Origin: Larus michahellis
Lineage: Eukaryota > Chordata > Aves > Charadriiformes > Laridae
Length of the DNA stretch: 64,000 nucleotides
Reading direction: 5' to 3'
NCBI RefSeq assembly: GCF_964199755.1
Contig: NC_133898.1
Location: 31,251,985-31,315,984, forward strand
Shown: piece after piece, positions 48,301 through 59,660 of the stretch
Layout of the letters: each line of letters starts with the position of its first letter
Position numbering within the stretch: position 1 is the stretch's first letter
The notes under the pieces: generated by a model
The model's input: only the letters and a program-made list of their open reading frames with translations
Told to the model about the DNA's origin: nothing
The model's database searches: none
Translations under genes and position numbers: made by a program

Positions 48301-51300
48301 CTTGAGAATATAACCAAAGAAGTGCTTCTAAGCTGTGCTAAAATCTGGTTAACAAAGTATTAAGGTTGGTGTTAATACAGAAAACATTAATTTTGCTAAT
48401 TTGTATTGTTCTAAATACTCTGGAACTGCTGAAAATTACTGTAACCTGGATACCTCATTTCACTTTAGTCTATCACTGAGTGAATGAGTCTGTCACTTTC
48501 ATTAATTCGGAAGATTTTGGTGATTTGTAGTAATATTTTCAGAACTGTTTAGCAGTGATCCAATTCCACTGCTGCTTAAAGGAATGGGCATTGTAAGATT
48601 ACACAGCTACAAGCTCGCCTGAAAATCTTACCATAGAGCTAGATATAAAGGCTTGGGTACATTCTTAGCACTTGCAAGTCTTCTGACCTCACTAAATACT
48701 ATGCGTGTGTTTTCAAAGTTTGACCTATGCAAATTAGAGATGAAAAGATTTCTTGGTTTTCTCTTTGTTATTTACCATACAAAATCAATCTGTTAAACCT
48801 TAACCTTTCTGGCATTTTTCCCACTGTAGTTTTGTGTGCCTAGAGCAGTTAGAAGTTTTCAAATTTGAAGCAAAGACAAGGCAAGAGGCGTTTCTTAGAA
48901 TCTTTAAAAGGAAATACCTTTTAAAGCAGTTTGTAAAAGCATAACATTTTAAAAATATTTCCTTAGTAAGAATTAAAAAAAGAATTCTGAATTTACTTTT
49001 AAGGTGAAAACTGGTCTTTTGTTGTCCAGTTGATGCAGCTGCGGTATATATTCAAGTCAAGTTTGTCTGTTTTCATAAGTGAACTTCCAAACTCTGCCAA
49101 TATTTAACTCAGTGACTTGTCACATAATTAGCAACAATATATTATTCCACTTCTGTCCTTTTTTTGCTTTTCATTTTTTTCTTGGTCATTATGAAATACT
49201 GATAATTGTCTTGGAATGCATTTCTGTTATCTATCTTAGATCTTGCTCTTCTCCCAAAGGTCTAATGGATTTTTTTACTCAAGACCAAAATGGGCAATGA
49301 AATAATGTGTCTTAGGAAATAATGTGTATTTAGAAAACAAGGGCAAATATGTTGTAGAACCACATGTTTGGTCTTTGCCAAAATGACTAGCACAGGTTGT
49401 AACATTTTGTTTGCAGATGAGTAATTTGAGGCCTGCCTGTCTTTCTGTTCATGTGACTGTATCTTCCTATTTGTAGGTTTTGTGCTGGGTCAGTGAGTTT
49501 CAGCAGTTACAAAAGCGTAATATTTCTTATTGCTGTAAAAGATCATTTTGGTTTTGTGCTGAAATTTCAGAGCTGGAAGTGGGAACTACAGAGAACAAAT
49601 TGTACTGTTTACCAGAATCTTCTTAGTTTGTTTGTACTTGCATTTTAAATATTGTACTGTATTGTAAACCATGTATCATTTAGTCACTAAACACTGGACA
49701 GTTTGTTCCACTGTGTATTTTTTTTGTTGTGGAGACACCTTATTTAGTCATCTTGCAGTTTTGAGACTCTTAAAAGCTGAGCTTTCTGAGGGCCACTTGT
49801 AGTGGTAAATCATGGGTCTTCTAGAATGTAACTGGTGTATATTTTTACTGTTAGTGTAATTTCTCTTCCTCTCCGATTTACTTTATAAAATTCTTGAACT
49901 TAGGAGGAATTGGGATGTCTGAAATTTCACCACTTAGGAGTTTGAGGTTGAAAAAGGTTGCGTAGAGCTGAATTTTAGTTGCCTTTTTTGCTTTTTTCCT
50001 CTGTTTATTAAAGCTTTCAGTAAATATTTGACTGTTTTTTTATTTTTTTTAAATGTACGTGGCACAGAAAAAAGCTATGAGCCAGACATCACCAGTTTCT
50101 GCATCGAAGACACAGGATAATTTGAGGCAGCCTCAGCTAACGAGTCTTCTGAGCAACACACTATCAGGTCAACTAAGGTCTTTTTAAAATAATTTCTTAA
50201 TTTTCTCCAGCAACAGAAATTGGTTCTTCTTCGATGTGTCAGACTTGCATTGATGGCGTACACTGATAGGGTTCTAAAGTTTATCACAATTTAATTTTTA
50301 GAAGAATGCAAACTAAATTTTTCAGTGTTTAATGTGTGCTTTTATTTTTCCAATCTATGGCACTTCATTTTGTAAAGTGAGTAGAGTGAAAAGTGGAATC
50401 TCCACAATAACCAATTATTTTTCCCCTCTATAAAATCCAAAATTGTACATTTTTTACATTTTTTCATTTTTATGCGTTTTTTTCAGCTTAGGAAAGTAGA
50501 AATAAGTAATTTTCAAAATACGGACAGCTGCTAAAAATTCTATGAAACTTCTAGACCCTCTCTTGTGATGGCTGCTTCAGATGCAGAGGAAAGAAAAAAT
50601 AGCGATGACAAGGTTACGTGCAGGCTGTCATCACTCGATTTATTTTTGAATGCGTCAGTTTTGGTTACAATAGTTAATGCATTGTTCATGCCAAAATACT
50701 GGCCTTTTCAAGCAGCACCATGCTACTAAAAGAACAAAACCAATATATTCAAAAACAGGAAAATGCAGTAACCTGCATGTTCTGTTTGTACATAAGTAAA
50801 CCTTTTGAATAAGGTCCCATAATCTGCCTACTTTTTTTTTTTTTTTTTTTGCCTTGTGTACTGTTACGTGCAAGTTGTCCAGGCAGTTCTCTACAATTAA
50901 CACAGTATGGGCTTTTTGGGGGAAAAAAAATTCTCACTTGTGTTGGTTGCATTGTAGCACAGCTGCTAAAATGCTGTTTGAATTCCTGAGCAAGGCAACT
51001 GAAGGCAGTCTGCCCATCTAAAAAACCTATGAAAAAAACCCTATGATGCCTGCTGTGTAAACACTTTTAGGAGCTCTAGAAAAATTAGGTTCGTGTGCTT
51101 GAAGGGAGCGTTAGTATCGGAAAGCTTGATAAAATGTACTGTGTGATTTTCAGTAGATTATTGGGACGCTTTACTTACGGTACCAGTTTCTCCATGGGGT
51201 TGTTTCACTAATGCTTTTAATCATATGAGATGTGTCTCTTTCTCCTAAAAGCTAAAAACTCAAGAAAAATGATCAGTAGAGGTACAAGAAATTACTCTGT

Positions 51301-54300
51301 TCTTGCTTAGGGTGACAGAGTCTTTTTAACGTATGTTTTATAGGACAGGACTCTGGAGGAAAAATCATACAGCAGTCTCTAGGAACCGCACAGCCACAAG
51401 AAAAAGTAATAGTGTCATCATCAGTTCAACAGAGTATACAGGTAAAGAATACTTCTATTTATATGTTTCCGTTTCCCTTATAATTTTAGTAGTTAGGAAT
51501 GTTTTAACTCCATATTGATAATGTAGGAGTCCTTGCAGGTTTTTTTAGTGTATATGAAGTCACTCAAGCTTGTCAGATTCTACCTTGACATAATAAACGT
51601 TGAGTATTTTGCAAGTTGATATTCTGAAAGCTGTTTTGAGATTTAATTCAGTAAGTGGAGTCTGACTGTACTGTTCCCTGAAGATAATTTCATATGACAT
51701 AGCAATTCTTCGTTGAGTTGGACATAAGTTAAATCTACTCTTATCATTAGTTCTTACAAAGTTAGCTATTCTCTAGCTGATTGGGAGGGGATGGTTTGTG
51801 AAAAGTAGCAGAAAAAATCCATCTGGTCTTTATCTGTTTTATTCTTTACTGCATTGTCTTCTTTCCCCAGTATCTTTTCTTTTTCTTTGCTTTTTTTAAT
51901 CACCAAAAGTTCTCCTGTATTATGGCAACTCAGTACAATAATTTAACACTATGGCCAGGGTTTGGGGCTGGAATGGAGACCAACTTTTTTGGAGAGGGAA
52001 TACAAGAACTTCTGGAGGGAGGAGACAGTTGTTGGACTCATGGACCGAGTAGCTGAGGGCAAAAAGGCGAGGGTTTGAAGTAGTCTTGAAAATGTGGATT
52101 TCCTTGTAGGTGGAACTAAACTTACACAGTCATGGAAGAAAACAAGGGAGGATTGATTTAGAATTTTGGTTCCTTGCTGTAAATGTATTTGTTGACGTAG
52201 TATGACATGAATGTTTTACCCTGCCTTACCAATGTACACGTAGAGCAGAAGATGCTCCAGTAGTGGTCACCCGTTAAGTTCAGCCTGGTTTTGTAATTGT
52301 TGGTCAGGTGTTCTTTCTCCTGTGGTGGTGAATCCTTTTTATGCTCTGAAGTTAGAGGATTTTTGGCCAGCAAGTACCATTACAGTGTGCCTGCTTCATG
52401 CTGCTCCTGCTTTGCTAAGAAGGATGCTCTGTACCACATGCTTTTTTGTTCCTTCTAACCATGTTGTAGTTCAAAAGTGCTTTCATGCAGTCTCTTTAAA
52501 AATCGTAAGTAACTTTTGCTCTGTGGCCAATTTCATTAGAAAGGCTAGTTGACTAAAAAACTCCAACAACTTCATATTAAACAAAGACTGTTTGATCCAG
52601 AATTGCTTCTTTGTGAGAATGTTTAGATTGCATTAATGCCTCTCATTCAGTAGGAACATGAGCCTTTACCGCATCACATCTAGGACAGTATTTCCTTGAA
52701 AAACCTTGGCTTCATAAATGTCTAAGGAAGGGAGAAGATGACGTAGATCTAGATGGGTATATCTATAGCATTGACCCTGAAACAGAATTCCTAGAATCGC
52801 TTTCACCCCTCACCCAGCCGCCATGGCCTTTGAGAATTTAAGTACACAACCGTAGTCTGCTTTCCTGACAGATACTGTAATCCATCAAAAGCAGGCAAGA
52901 TGACATCGGCTGAGAAATGCAGAGACAGTTCTTGAGAGCAGATTTCTTTGGAAAAGTTTTTAGTGGTACCTTTTCTTCTCTTCACCTGCTAAATTTGATA
53001 ACCAGCCTTTTTCCTAGTGAAGCATAGATACTCACTACAGTGTAGTTGGCCTACAAACAGCATTTCAGACCTTTGGCTTATGTAAGAGAAGTAACTGCCC
53101 TATTTCATTGATACAGTGCCCTGTGAAAACAGGAGATAATTGAAAGTGTTTTTGCTTACGTGGTGGTTACACTTAGTATTGGTGATATACTTAATAGGCA
53201 GAAATAAATGCGGAAACTTAGGCTTTGAAAGGAGGGGATATATTGTAATTTGTCTTTTATTTTGAACTTAGGTGGATGGTCATTTAGTTGGACAGAAAAG
53301 ACCTGCTGCTAAACAGTTAACTAAAGGAGCTTTGTAAGTCATTCTTCTGTAATTTTGTTGCAGATATTTCCCCTAACCTTCATTTCTTTTTAGTTTTTGT
53401 CAATGCATAAACTTCTGTTAGGGTATGTGTTAATTATATATCATTAATTTTCCTTGTAGTATTCTGCAGCAATTACAGAAGGATCAAATGCATGCTGTGA
53501 CACCAGATAAAAGTCGGTTCAGATCATTTAATGATGCAGTTCAGAGACTCCTTTCGTACCATGTGTGCCAGGGATCACTGCCAACAGAGGAAGACTTAAG
53601 AAAAGGTAATTTTCTTTTTAACGATTGGCAATAAAGTTTGTAGTCATTGTATTGAGAGAATTCTTTATGTAAGTTAGAGCAATAAGATTTTAAAATTTGT
53701 GTAAGTTACTGAACCTTCTGGGTTAGTAAAAGAACAGTATTTGAAAGTATACTCTTATCTTTCCAGTGGACAGTGAATTTGAATCTGTAGCTACACAGCT
53801 TCTGAAGAGGACACAGGCTATGCTGAACAAATACAGATGTTTGCTTATAGAAGATGCAATGGTAAGGTGTATAACCCAGGTAAATTATATAGGGTGTGAT
53901 TGGGTTTGTTAAAAAAAAATACACCTACAAGAAGGTGAGAGCTAGCATTACAATTAATTTTGTTGATACTATTTATTGCCTTAAGAAGCTGATAAATATA
54001 TGTATGAAGGTTTTAGAGAGACATATATATATATATATATGTATCTCCAGTTATTGCACAATCAGTCTCAGTGGCCACCCTGCATTTTTAAGTGTATGCA
54101 CACATCTTAAAATCAGTGAAATGGATTGAATTTGTATTTCACATACCACCTACATACTGCCTCTATACATAAGAGTTCGTAGACATTTAAGACACATGAA
54201 CTTTTGAGCTCTACTTACACTTTCCTCTTGCTCAGAACAGACTGTGGTAGTCAGGCAGGTGATTTCTGTATATTTTTGTGGCTGATAGAGCCCGAAAGAA

Positions 54301-57019
54301 TGTTGAAGAGCTCCATTCAGAGGCCTCCAGCCCTATTATAATTGGAACTAAGTCATATTACCACTTAGGGAATCATTACTTCTTAGAAGCTAGGTGGAGC
54401 CTCACATTTTCGTCAGAAATGCTTCTGGTTTAAGTGCTTTCACAATCCCAGGCGTGATGTAAACAGAAAACTGACAAAGTTACTTTAAGCATGTATTTTA
54501 CAAGGATCAGGAAATGTCATTGTGGCTTCAGAAATTAGAGTTTTCAAGCCTGGAAAAGTTTTGAATTTGAGTATAGTAGACATTTAAATCACTCTGCTTT
54601 AGAGACAGGAATATGTAATGAAAATGTTAGAATTATTATGGTTTTGGAATCTAGCAGTCCCATTAAAAAAGATACTAACCATCAAATATTTGCAAGTAAT
54701 TGCAGGTGCAGAGGGCGGATGGAGATTAAAATCTGTTCTTTTAGCATTTCATATGTTGTATGGTAAATCCCATACGGACATTTTGAAGACATTATTTCAC
54801 TGTTCAGGTTTGGAACTAGTTATCTGTGTTGTGACTTAGTAGCCAGTGAACTTTGTTCTGTGATGGATGGATCCAGCTGGCTTGAAGGCATCGTCAGCAA
54901 AATGCAGCTCAGCACCAATTAGCCAGAAGGATGGGAGAGAAGTGCAGGGAGGAAACATGATGATAGGGTGGTGCTTTTGTCTCCAAAAGATACTGTGTGA
55001 TGTAAAAGATTGCAGTGTACAGTGGTAAGCATACTCAGTCTTCAGTTCTTAAAATTGGAATAGTAATTCCGTGTTTTAAAGTCTTTAACAAATAAAACGT
55101 ATCATAAAATTTGAAGAATATTTTATGGTAGAGTTTCAATAATGGTTGGGGTCGTCGAAGGTTCTGTGGAATTGTGAACTTTCTCTGCAAATACCTAATG
55201 AATGACATTCTTTTTCTCTGAAGGGTAAGCTGTAAATGTCTTGATTTGGTACCAACATATGAGTGACTACAGAGATGGTTGTTTTTGTTCCTTTTTCTGC
55301 AGCGGATAAATCCCTCTGCAGAAATGGTTATGATTGATAGGATGTTTAACCAGGAAGAAAGGGCATCTCTGACCCGGGATAAGCGTCTTGCACTAGTGGA
55401 TCCTGGTAAGTAAAGTGATGGTTAACTTCTGAATCTCACAAAAGCAGCGTAAGTATGGAGCATTTAAAAATAGTTGTGGCCACAATGAGGCACTGATTAC
55501 TAGAAATTCCAGTAATCGAAATACTGAATAAACAGTTGCAAGTTAAATTTTAATAACTCCCAAGTTCAACAGTCTAGGAACACTGTAAGGTTGAAAGAAG
55601 TTATTTGGGGGAAAAGCATATTTCACCTGAGAAATTTTTCTGAGTTTCCTTTGACAATAGGCATGACTCCTGCACGGTCTGAATTCTAGTAGGGAAGAAT
55701 GAGTTTGCTGGCAGTCAGAAAGAACGCCGCTGTATGAAGCATGAATATTCTTGTTCATCTTAATGAAGTGTTGCTTTTGGAATGTCATGACCACTTAAAT
55801 GGCAGCATTTTTAACCAGACAGTTTTTGAACGTAGCAACTAGAAAGACATTATTTGTGTAAGGTAACAGTTACTATTTGTTTAAATGTTCTACATGCTCT
55901 GCATATTTATTCAGAGGATATATTGAAGAAGGGATTCGTCTTCCAGATACCATATTTGCATATCTAGAAAGTTAGGAAGTGCCTTAGTCTGGTTTTGCAG
56001 TGCACATCCGTGCATAGTATGCTGATTAATTTGGTGACATTACACTGGACGCAGCAGAACGCTTAAGCATGTGTATGTCTCTTCTAGACACCAATCTGTA
56101 GCTGTGGATGTTATTTGAATTTTAATACTCAGAAACTATGCTGGAGTGTCTGATGTATTGATGTATATGTCTGGTGTATAGGTGATTTAAGTAAAATGTT
56201 GTTACCTACTTTTCAGATGGTTATCAGGCCGATTTTTGTTGTTCTGCCAAACAATTTGATAAAACAGCTGAAGAAGCACAGTCCAGCAAAACTGACCATC
56301 AGTCTAGCAAAACATTACCTTCTCGAAGTCAGACTACCAAAACCCAAGCCAGAGACCGACCAAAATCCAGCTCAGCAGAGTCCACAAATCACAGTAAACC
56401 TCCTCTAGTGCCTAACAACATTCTGACATCACAAGAAGGAATTACTTCTGCTAAAAAATCGGAGAGCCTCACTAAAGCTTTAAAGTTTGAAAAAGCTAAT
56501 TGTTCTTCTGAGAGCCAATACGTGTCCCTTTCTGAAGAAAAGAAGGCTGGGAAAGACCTTGCCAAGTCCACGGAGAATTCTTCGAGTTCTGAAGACTTGT
56601 CAAAAACTGTGTCAAGAGGTGGTCATGGAACACACAATAAAATATCAAGGAACACAGTTCAATCTTTCTCAAAGGTAACGTGTAATAATTCCCTCCAAGA
56701 CAAAACTCTGAGGAGCTCTCCAAAGAATGAGGTTTTACATCCTGATAACAGGAAAGGCTCTGGTGAACCCCAGCAAGACTTACTGCTCAGTAAGAGTTTA
56801 GAAACTACGTTTAAAAACATCTTGGAACTTAAAAAAGCTGGGAGACAGCCACAAAACGAGGCGACAAGTAGTGGCTCAGTTGAGTTAGAGTTTCCTAATT
56901 TTTCACCTATTGCTTCACAGGAAAACTGCCTGGAAAAATTTATTCCAGACCACAGTGAAGGTGTTGTAGAAACTGACTCTATTTTAGAAGCAGCTGTAAA
57001 TAGTATCTTAGAGTGTTAA
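39351..57019 (+). CDS. BICRAL: BICRA-like protein (GLTSCR1L), 11 coding exons, complete
   Basis: BICRAL, like its paralogue BICRA, is a defining subunit of the non-canonical BAF (GBAF) remodelling complex in the nucleus, together with BRD9 and a SMARCA ATPase. Exons: 39346-39394 (ATG 39351), 42189-42237, 42321-42389, 46588-48288, 50068-50167, 51344-51441, 53272-53333, 53460-53605, 53767-53861, 55303-55405, 56217-57019. Coding length is 3270 nt, or 1089 residues plus stop, close to the human size of about 1079. All junctions are GT-AG and all phases close. Domains: acidic start MDDDDDESCLLDLIG then DPQALNYFLHG; a long Gln/Ser/Asn-rich region (55-690); the GLTSCR conserved domain (about 722-823); a Ser/Lys-rich tail; and a conserved C-terminus ending SILEAAVNSILEC. 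The start context is favourable (G at -3 and +4). The exon joins are my own reading, not transcript data. Confidence 0.95.
41213..41330 (+). other. Possible cryptic intronic terminal exon (polyadenylated)
   Basis: CTCTTTATTTTCTAG is a strong acceptor. It is followed by about 95 bases and AATAAA (41308-41313), with a GT-rich stretch after it. If joined to coding exon 1 the frame adds KIKRGEVFVSN and stops at 41247-41249. The parts are seen; their use is inference. Confidence 0.3.
42189..42237 (+). CDS. BICRAL: BICRAL coding exon 2
   Basis: A long polypyrimidine tract ends in CCCTTAAG. The exon encodes residues 15-31, with the motif DPQALNYFLHGPSS shared with the BICRA N-terminus, and ends at TCT|GTAAGT in phase 0. 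Confidence 0.94.
42321..42389 (+). CDS. BICRAL: BICRAL coding exon 3
   Basis: It follows an unusually short 83-base intron (42238-42320) with acceptor TTTACCAG. It encodes residues 32-54, an Asn/Ser-rich stretch starting SNEDLTNAEY, and ends at AAT|GTAAGT in phase 0. Confidence 0.93.
42960..43118 (+). mobile_element. CR1-like LINE 3' fragment, divergent
   Basis: 'ggaatccccatccttggagata' followed by 'gctttgagcagaaggttgggctagatgacttcc' and 'catgattctttgattt' keeps the order of the CR1 tail. Divergence is greater than in the copies at 29983 and 38172. It lies in BICRAL intron 3. Confidence 0.7.
43914..43933 (+). other. G-run (10+5+3) with G-quadruplex potential
   Basis: Ten G, then C, five G, C and three G in a row inside BICRAL intron 3, on the non-template strand. 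It is isolated in otherwise ordinary sequence. Confidence 0.55.
46588..48288 (+). CDS. BICRAL: BICRAL coding exon 4 (large Gln/Ser-rich exon)
   Basis: 1701 bases, exactly 567 codons (residues 55-621), phase 0 at both ends. The acceptor is TGCATTTCAG and the donor is CAG|GTACGA. It encodes a low-complexity transactivator-like region rich in Gln, Ser, Asn and Val, with an acidic/hydrophobic patch near its start (LSSSLQFLEDELVSSPLPDL). Reading through the donor adds 24 codons before a TAA at 48361. Confidence 0.96.
50068..50167 (+). CDS. BICRAL: BICRAL coding exon 5
   Basis: Acceptor GGCACAG. The exon encodes residues 622 to part of 655 (KKAMSQTSPVS, then LRQPQLTSLLSNTLS). The donor CAG|GTCAAC is weaker than all other donors in this gene. 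Phase 1. Confidence 0.92.
50832..50850 (+). repeat. 19-base T tract in BICRAL intron 5
   Basis: A pure T run flanked by ordinary sequence. It is the kind of mononucleotide tract likely to vary in length. Confidence 0.8.
51344..51441 (+). CDS. BICRAL: BICRAL coding exon 6
   Basis: Acceptor TTTTATAG. It completes Gly655 and continues QDSGGKIIQQSLGTAQPQEK. Donor CAG|GTAAAG in phase 0 after residue 687. Confidence 0.93.
53272..53333 (+). CDS. BICRAL: BICRAL coding exon 7
   Basis: Acceptor GAACTTAG. It encodes VDGHLVGQKRPAAKQLTKGA, basic and conserved, and ends in phase 2 at TT|GTAAGT. The next intron is only 126 bases. Confidence 0.93.
53460..53605 (+). CDS. BICRAL: BICRAL coding exon 8 (start of GLTSCR domain)
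   Basis: Acceptor CCTTGTAG. It encodes ILQQLQKDQ, then the first half of the conserved GLTSCR domain (SFNDAVQRLLSYHVCQGSLP). Donor AAG|GTAATT in phase 1. This domain is what anchors BICRA/BICRAL in the non-canonical BAF core. Confidence 0.95.
53767..53861 (+). CDS. BICRAL: BICRAL coding exon 9 (GLTSCR domain)
   Basis: Acceptor CTTTCCAG. It encodes VDSEFESVATQLLKRTQAML and the following NKYRCLLIEDAM, predicted helical. Donor ATG|GTAAGG in phase 0. Confidence 0.95.
54022..54041 (+). repeat. AT dinucleotide microsatellite in BICRAL intron 9
   Basis: About ten uninterrupted AT units. It is likely polymorphic. Confidence 0.85.
55303..55405 (+). CDS. BICRAL: BICRAL coding exon 10 (end of GLTSCR domain)
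   Basis: A strong polypyrimidine tract and TTCTGCAG acceptor. It encodes RINPSAEMVMIDRMFNQEER and the following DKRLALVDP. Donor CTG|GTAAGT in phase 1. Confidence 0.95.
56217..57019 (+). CDS. BICRAL: BICRAL coding exon 11, C-terminus and stop
   Basis: Acceptor ACTTTTCAG. It completes Asp823 and continues GYQADFCC, then a Ser/Lys/Gln-rich linker, then SLETTFKNILELKKAGRQPQ and a strongly conserved acidic end (ENCLEKFIPDHSEGVVETD onward) with stop TAA at 57017-57019. In the correct frame the segment is open from the acceptor; an ORF starting at the internal ATG 56408 shows the same frame. Confidence 0.95.
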
Positions 57020-57682
57020 TAGTTGCAGTACCATGGACAAGTTATGTTTCTCTTAGCAGAAGCAAATGTGAATGACACCACAAGTACAGCCTGACATGCA
57101 TTTAAGGTTAACCTTTCTAAACTAGATTCTGTTCTGTGTTTGAGAGCAATACTCATTGTGGTTACAGTGAGATACCCAAGTAAAGTTAATCCTTGTTAGA
57201 ATGCAGTCTGTTAGGGCCTTACTATTTCAAGTATTACTATGATAGTGCTTTTGATAATTGTGCAGTACTGCAACATAACAAGGTTGCAGGTCGTTAGGCC
57301 CTATGTAATACGGTAATATACTGACAATCACAGTCATTTGAAAGGATATATTTATTAAGAAAATGTTTTTAAAAAGTGATGGAAGCAACAATTCTCCCCT
57401 ACCCTTCTCTTCCACAAATCATTAAATCTTTAGTTTTTCTGGAAAACCCACTGTACCTCTATTCAGAAGTGATTAGTTGCTTTGTTAATGAATCTGTGTT
57501 CTAGGATTCTTAAGTTGGAAGGATATCATCAGTGTGTTTACAAGGCTTCATAATTTAAACTTAAAGTGCTTTTCTATTGCTTTCTGAGCAGAAACTAGTA
57601 CTTGATGATATATTTGTAGTGGGTAACTTTAGTCTGTGGGATGATATTATATGATCTTAGTCACAGTGGCATGATATGAAGT

Positions 57683-57688
57683 AATAAA
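57683..57688 (+). terminator. Candidate proximal BICRAL polyadenylation signal AATAAA
   Basis: First canonical hexamer after the stop, 664 bases downstream. Use cannot be judged from sequence alone. Confidence 0.4.
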
Positions 57689-58221
57689 TGCTTGACTAAG
57701 GAAGGTAGAATGGAAGCCAGTAAATGGCAAAGTGTACAGGATGAGGCCATGATAGAGCCATGAATTTATATATATAATACATATATGTTAACTCTTGAGG
57801 AAAAGATTTTGCATTTTATAATTGGATGTAGTCAGCCTTGAGTCTTTCTGAAGTGGTATAAATGTTTTTTTTCTATTTGTTGTTTGTTTTTTTTAGACCA
57901 AGTGTCAAAAGCACTTTTATTTGAAAACTGTTACGATATTTGTAGCTTATATTTTAAGAAGACATTAGCCTTACTCTGATTAAATTTAAAGGCCAGTGTT
58001 TATTTTTGATTTTTTGCTTTTTGCTGTCAGAGAATGTTAAATCATCCACCGTAGCAGTCATAATTATCAAGATATGTACAGACCAAAGTCAATCATCAGT
58101 CCCATTGTTTAAACATATCGAAAAGTGTGTAATTATTAATTCATATTGTAGAGCCAAGTGAAACCATTGCATGGTTTGTATTTGGCTTGCTGTCATGTTG
58201 TTAAGATAGAATCTTATTATT

Positions 58222-58232
58222 TTATTTATTTA
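58222..58232 (+). promoter_or_regulatory. AU-rich element in BICRAL 3' UTR
   Basis: TTATTTATT with two overlapping ATTTA pentamers matches the UUAUUUA(U/A)(U/A) nonamer known to recruit mRNA-decay factors. A long U-rich stretch follows to about 58272. Function depends on whether the distal poly-A site is used. Confidence 0.5.
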
Positions 58233-59660
58233 TTTTAATCTATGACATCTTTTTTTTTTATTTTTTTTTTTTGCTGCCCATGCTGCTTTTTCTTAGTTTA
58301 CTTTGGTCATGAGTGCTTTTATGCACATAAGTACGCTGACATTCGTCACGTTCGTGTAGTACATATGTCTGCTCAGGAGGATATAGCTTTTGTGGTTTCT
58401 AATGTATGCTCTTGTTCTCCCCCAGACCTTCTCCACAGTTTCTTAGAAAAATTATCAGCCATTTTCCAGACTTGCTGATTACAGTTTTCATAATAGAGAG
58501 GCTCATCGTGACAGGCTGTGGTTGTCTGTCAGATTGCCAGGAAAGAAAACAGAAGGTTTTGCTGTCATGTAATTCAGTCCATCTGTATAGTGCAAAAGAA
58601 AGCAGAATTAGATCCTTGTGACAGTAGAAGATTACAGTGCAGCTCAGTGTTGAGCTGCAGTCCACTGTCTGACCACTAAAGGAAATCAAATCTAGAAAGC
58701 AATGTGAGAAAGATGAACTTCCTTAAAATTCATTTCCCCTTCAACGTGAGTGGAAATACTGGTTTTGTATGTTACTAATTGCCATTTTAAAAAAAATGTG
58801 CCAATTTTAAAGTTCATGTTTGTAAAAACCCATCATTCCCAAGTGTTGTATAAAATATTCAAGATAATAATAAGTATTGCCAGTTTTAAATTTTTAGTTA
58901 AGTGTCCATAGAATAGACTCTCAGGCGGTTAGTTGTTTTCTTATTGGCAAAACTGACAATATAGTCTTCACCTATTGCCTTCTTAGATTTAATAATATGC
59001 TCATGGCTGTGTATTCTGATGTGTACTTTATTTTATCATTTTGGAAATTTAACCATTCTAAACTGTCTAGGAAGGACAACAGTAAGTTACACAGCTGTAT
59101 GTTAGCTAGTTACGTTTTTTGTTTATAGGGAAAAAAAAGTAAAGTTGCACATTCATTGATCCACTTGCTTTTTGTACCACCTCAAAAAGCCTATGGGATT
59201 TCCAGCCTCTCTACAACAATTACATAATTGAAGTACCAGGCGATGTGTCTTCTATTGGATCTCATTTGGGGATGGGGGACAATGGCATATAAAAAATGAC
59301 AAATTACAAAAAGTAATCATGGCTGATTTGGTCAGACACATTTCTCTGAACTACTTACGAGAGGAACCCTTCGGTCCCAGCAAGATTAATCTTAGATTGT
59401 TAATGTTCTGTTGTTCACTCCTTTGAATTCAATTATAAAGGAATTCTGGTACGTGGTGAAGCAGTAAATGAAAAAATGGTATTTTTGTTGTGCTTAAGAA
59501 AAAGGTATGAATTTATTAATCATATGGGCTCAAGTCCAGCAAAGTATTGTGAATGTGCATGACTTGAAACATGTTTTCATTATTTTGCTGGATCAGCATT
59601 GTGATTTCAATGTTATTTAATACTGCCTAATATTAAAACAAATTTTAAACTGGCAATTAA

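Larger units (their letters stand above)
57020..59660 (+). other. BICRAL: BICRAL 3' UTR (3' end uncertain)
   Basis: Non-coding AT-rich sequence directly follows the stop. Candidate poly-A signals are AATAAA at 57683-57688 (proximal) and ATTAAA at 59632-59637 (distal), with further AATAAA at 60809-60814 and 60862-60867. An AU-rich element lies at 58222-58232. I place the end near the distal signal because a mammalian-sized 3' UTR of two to three kilobases would end there. This is inference. Confidence 0.5.
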
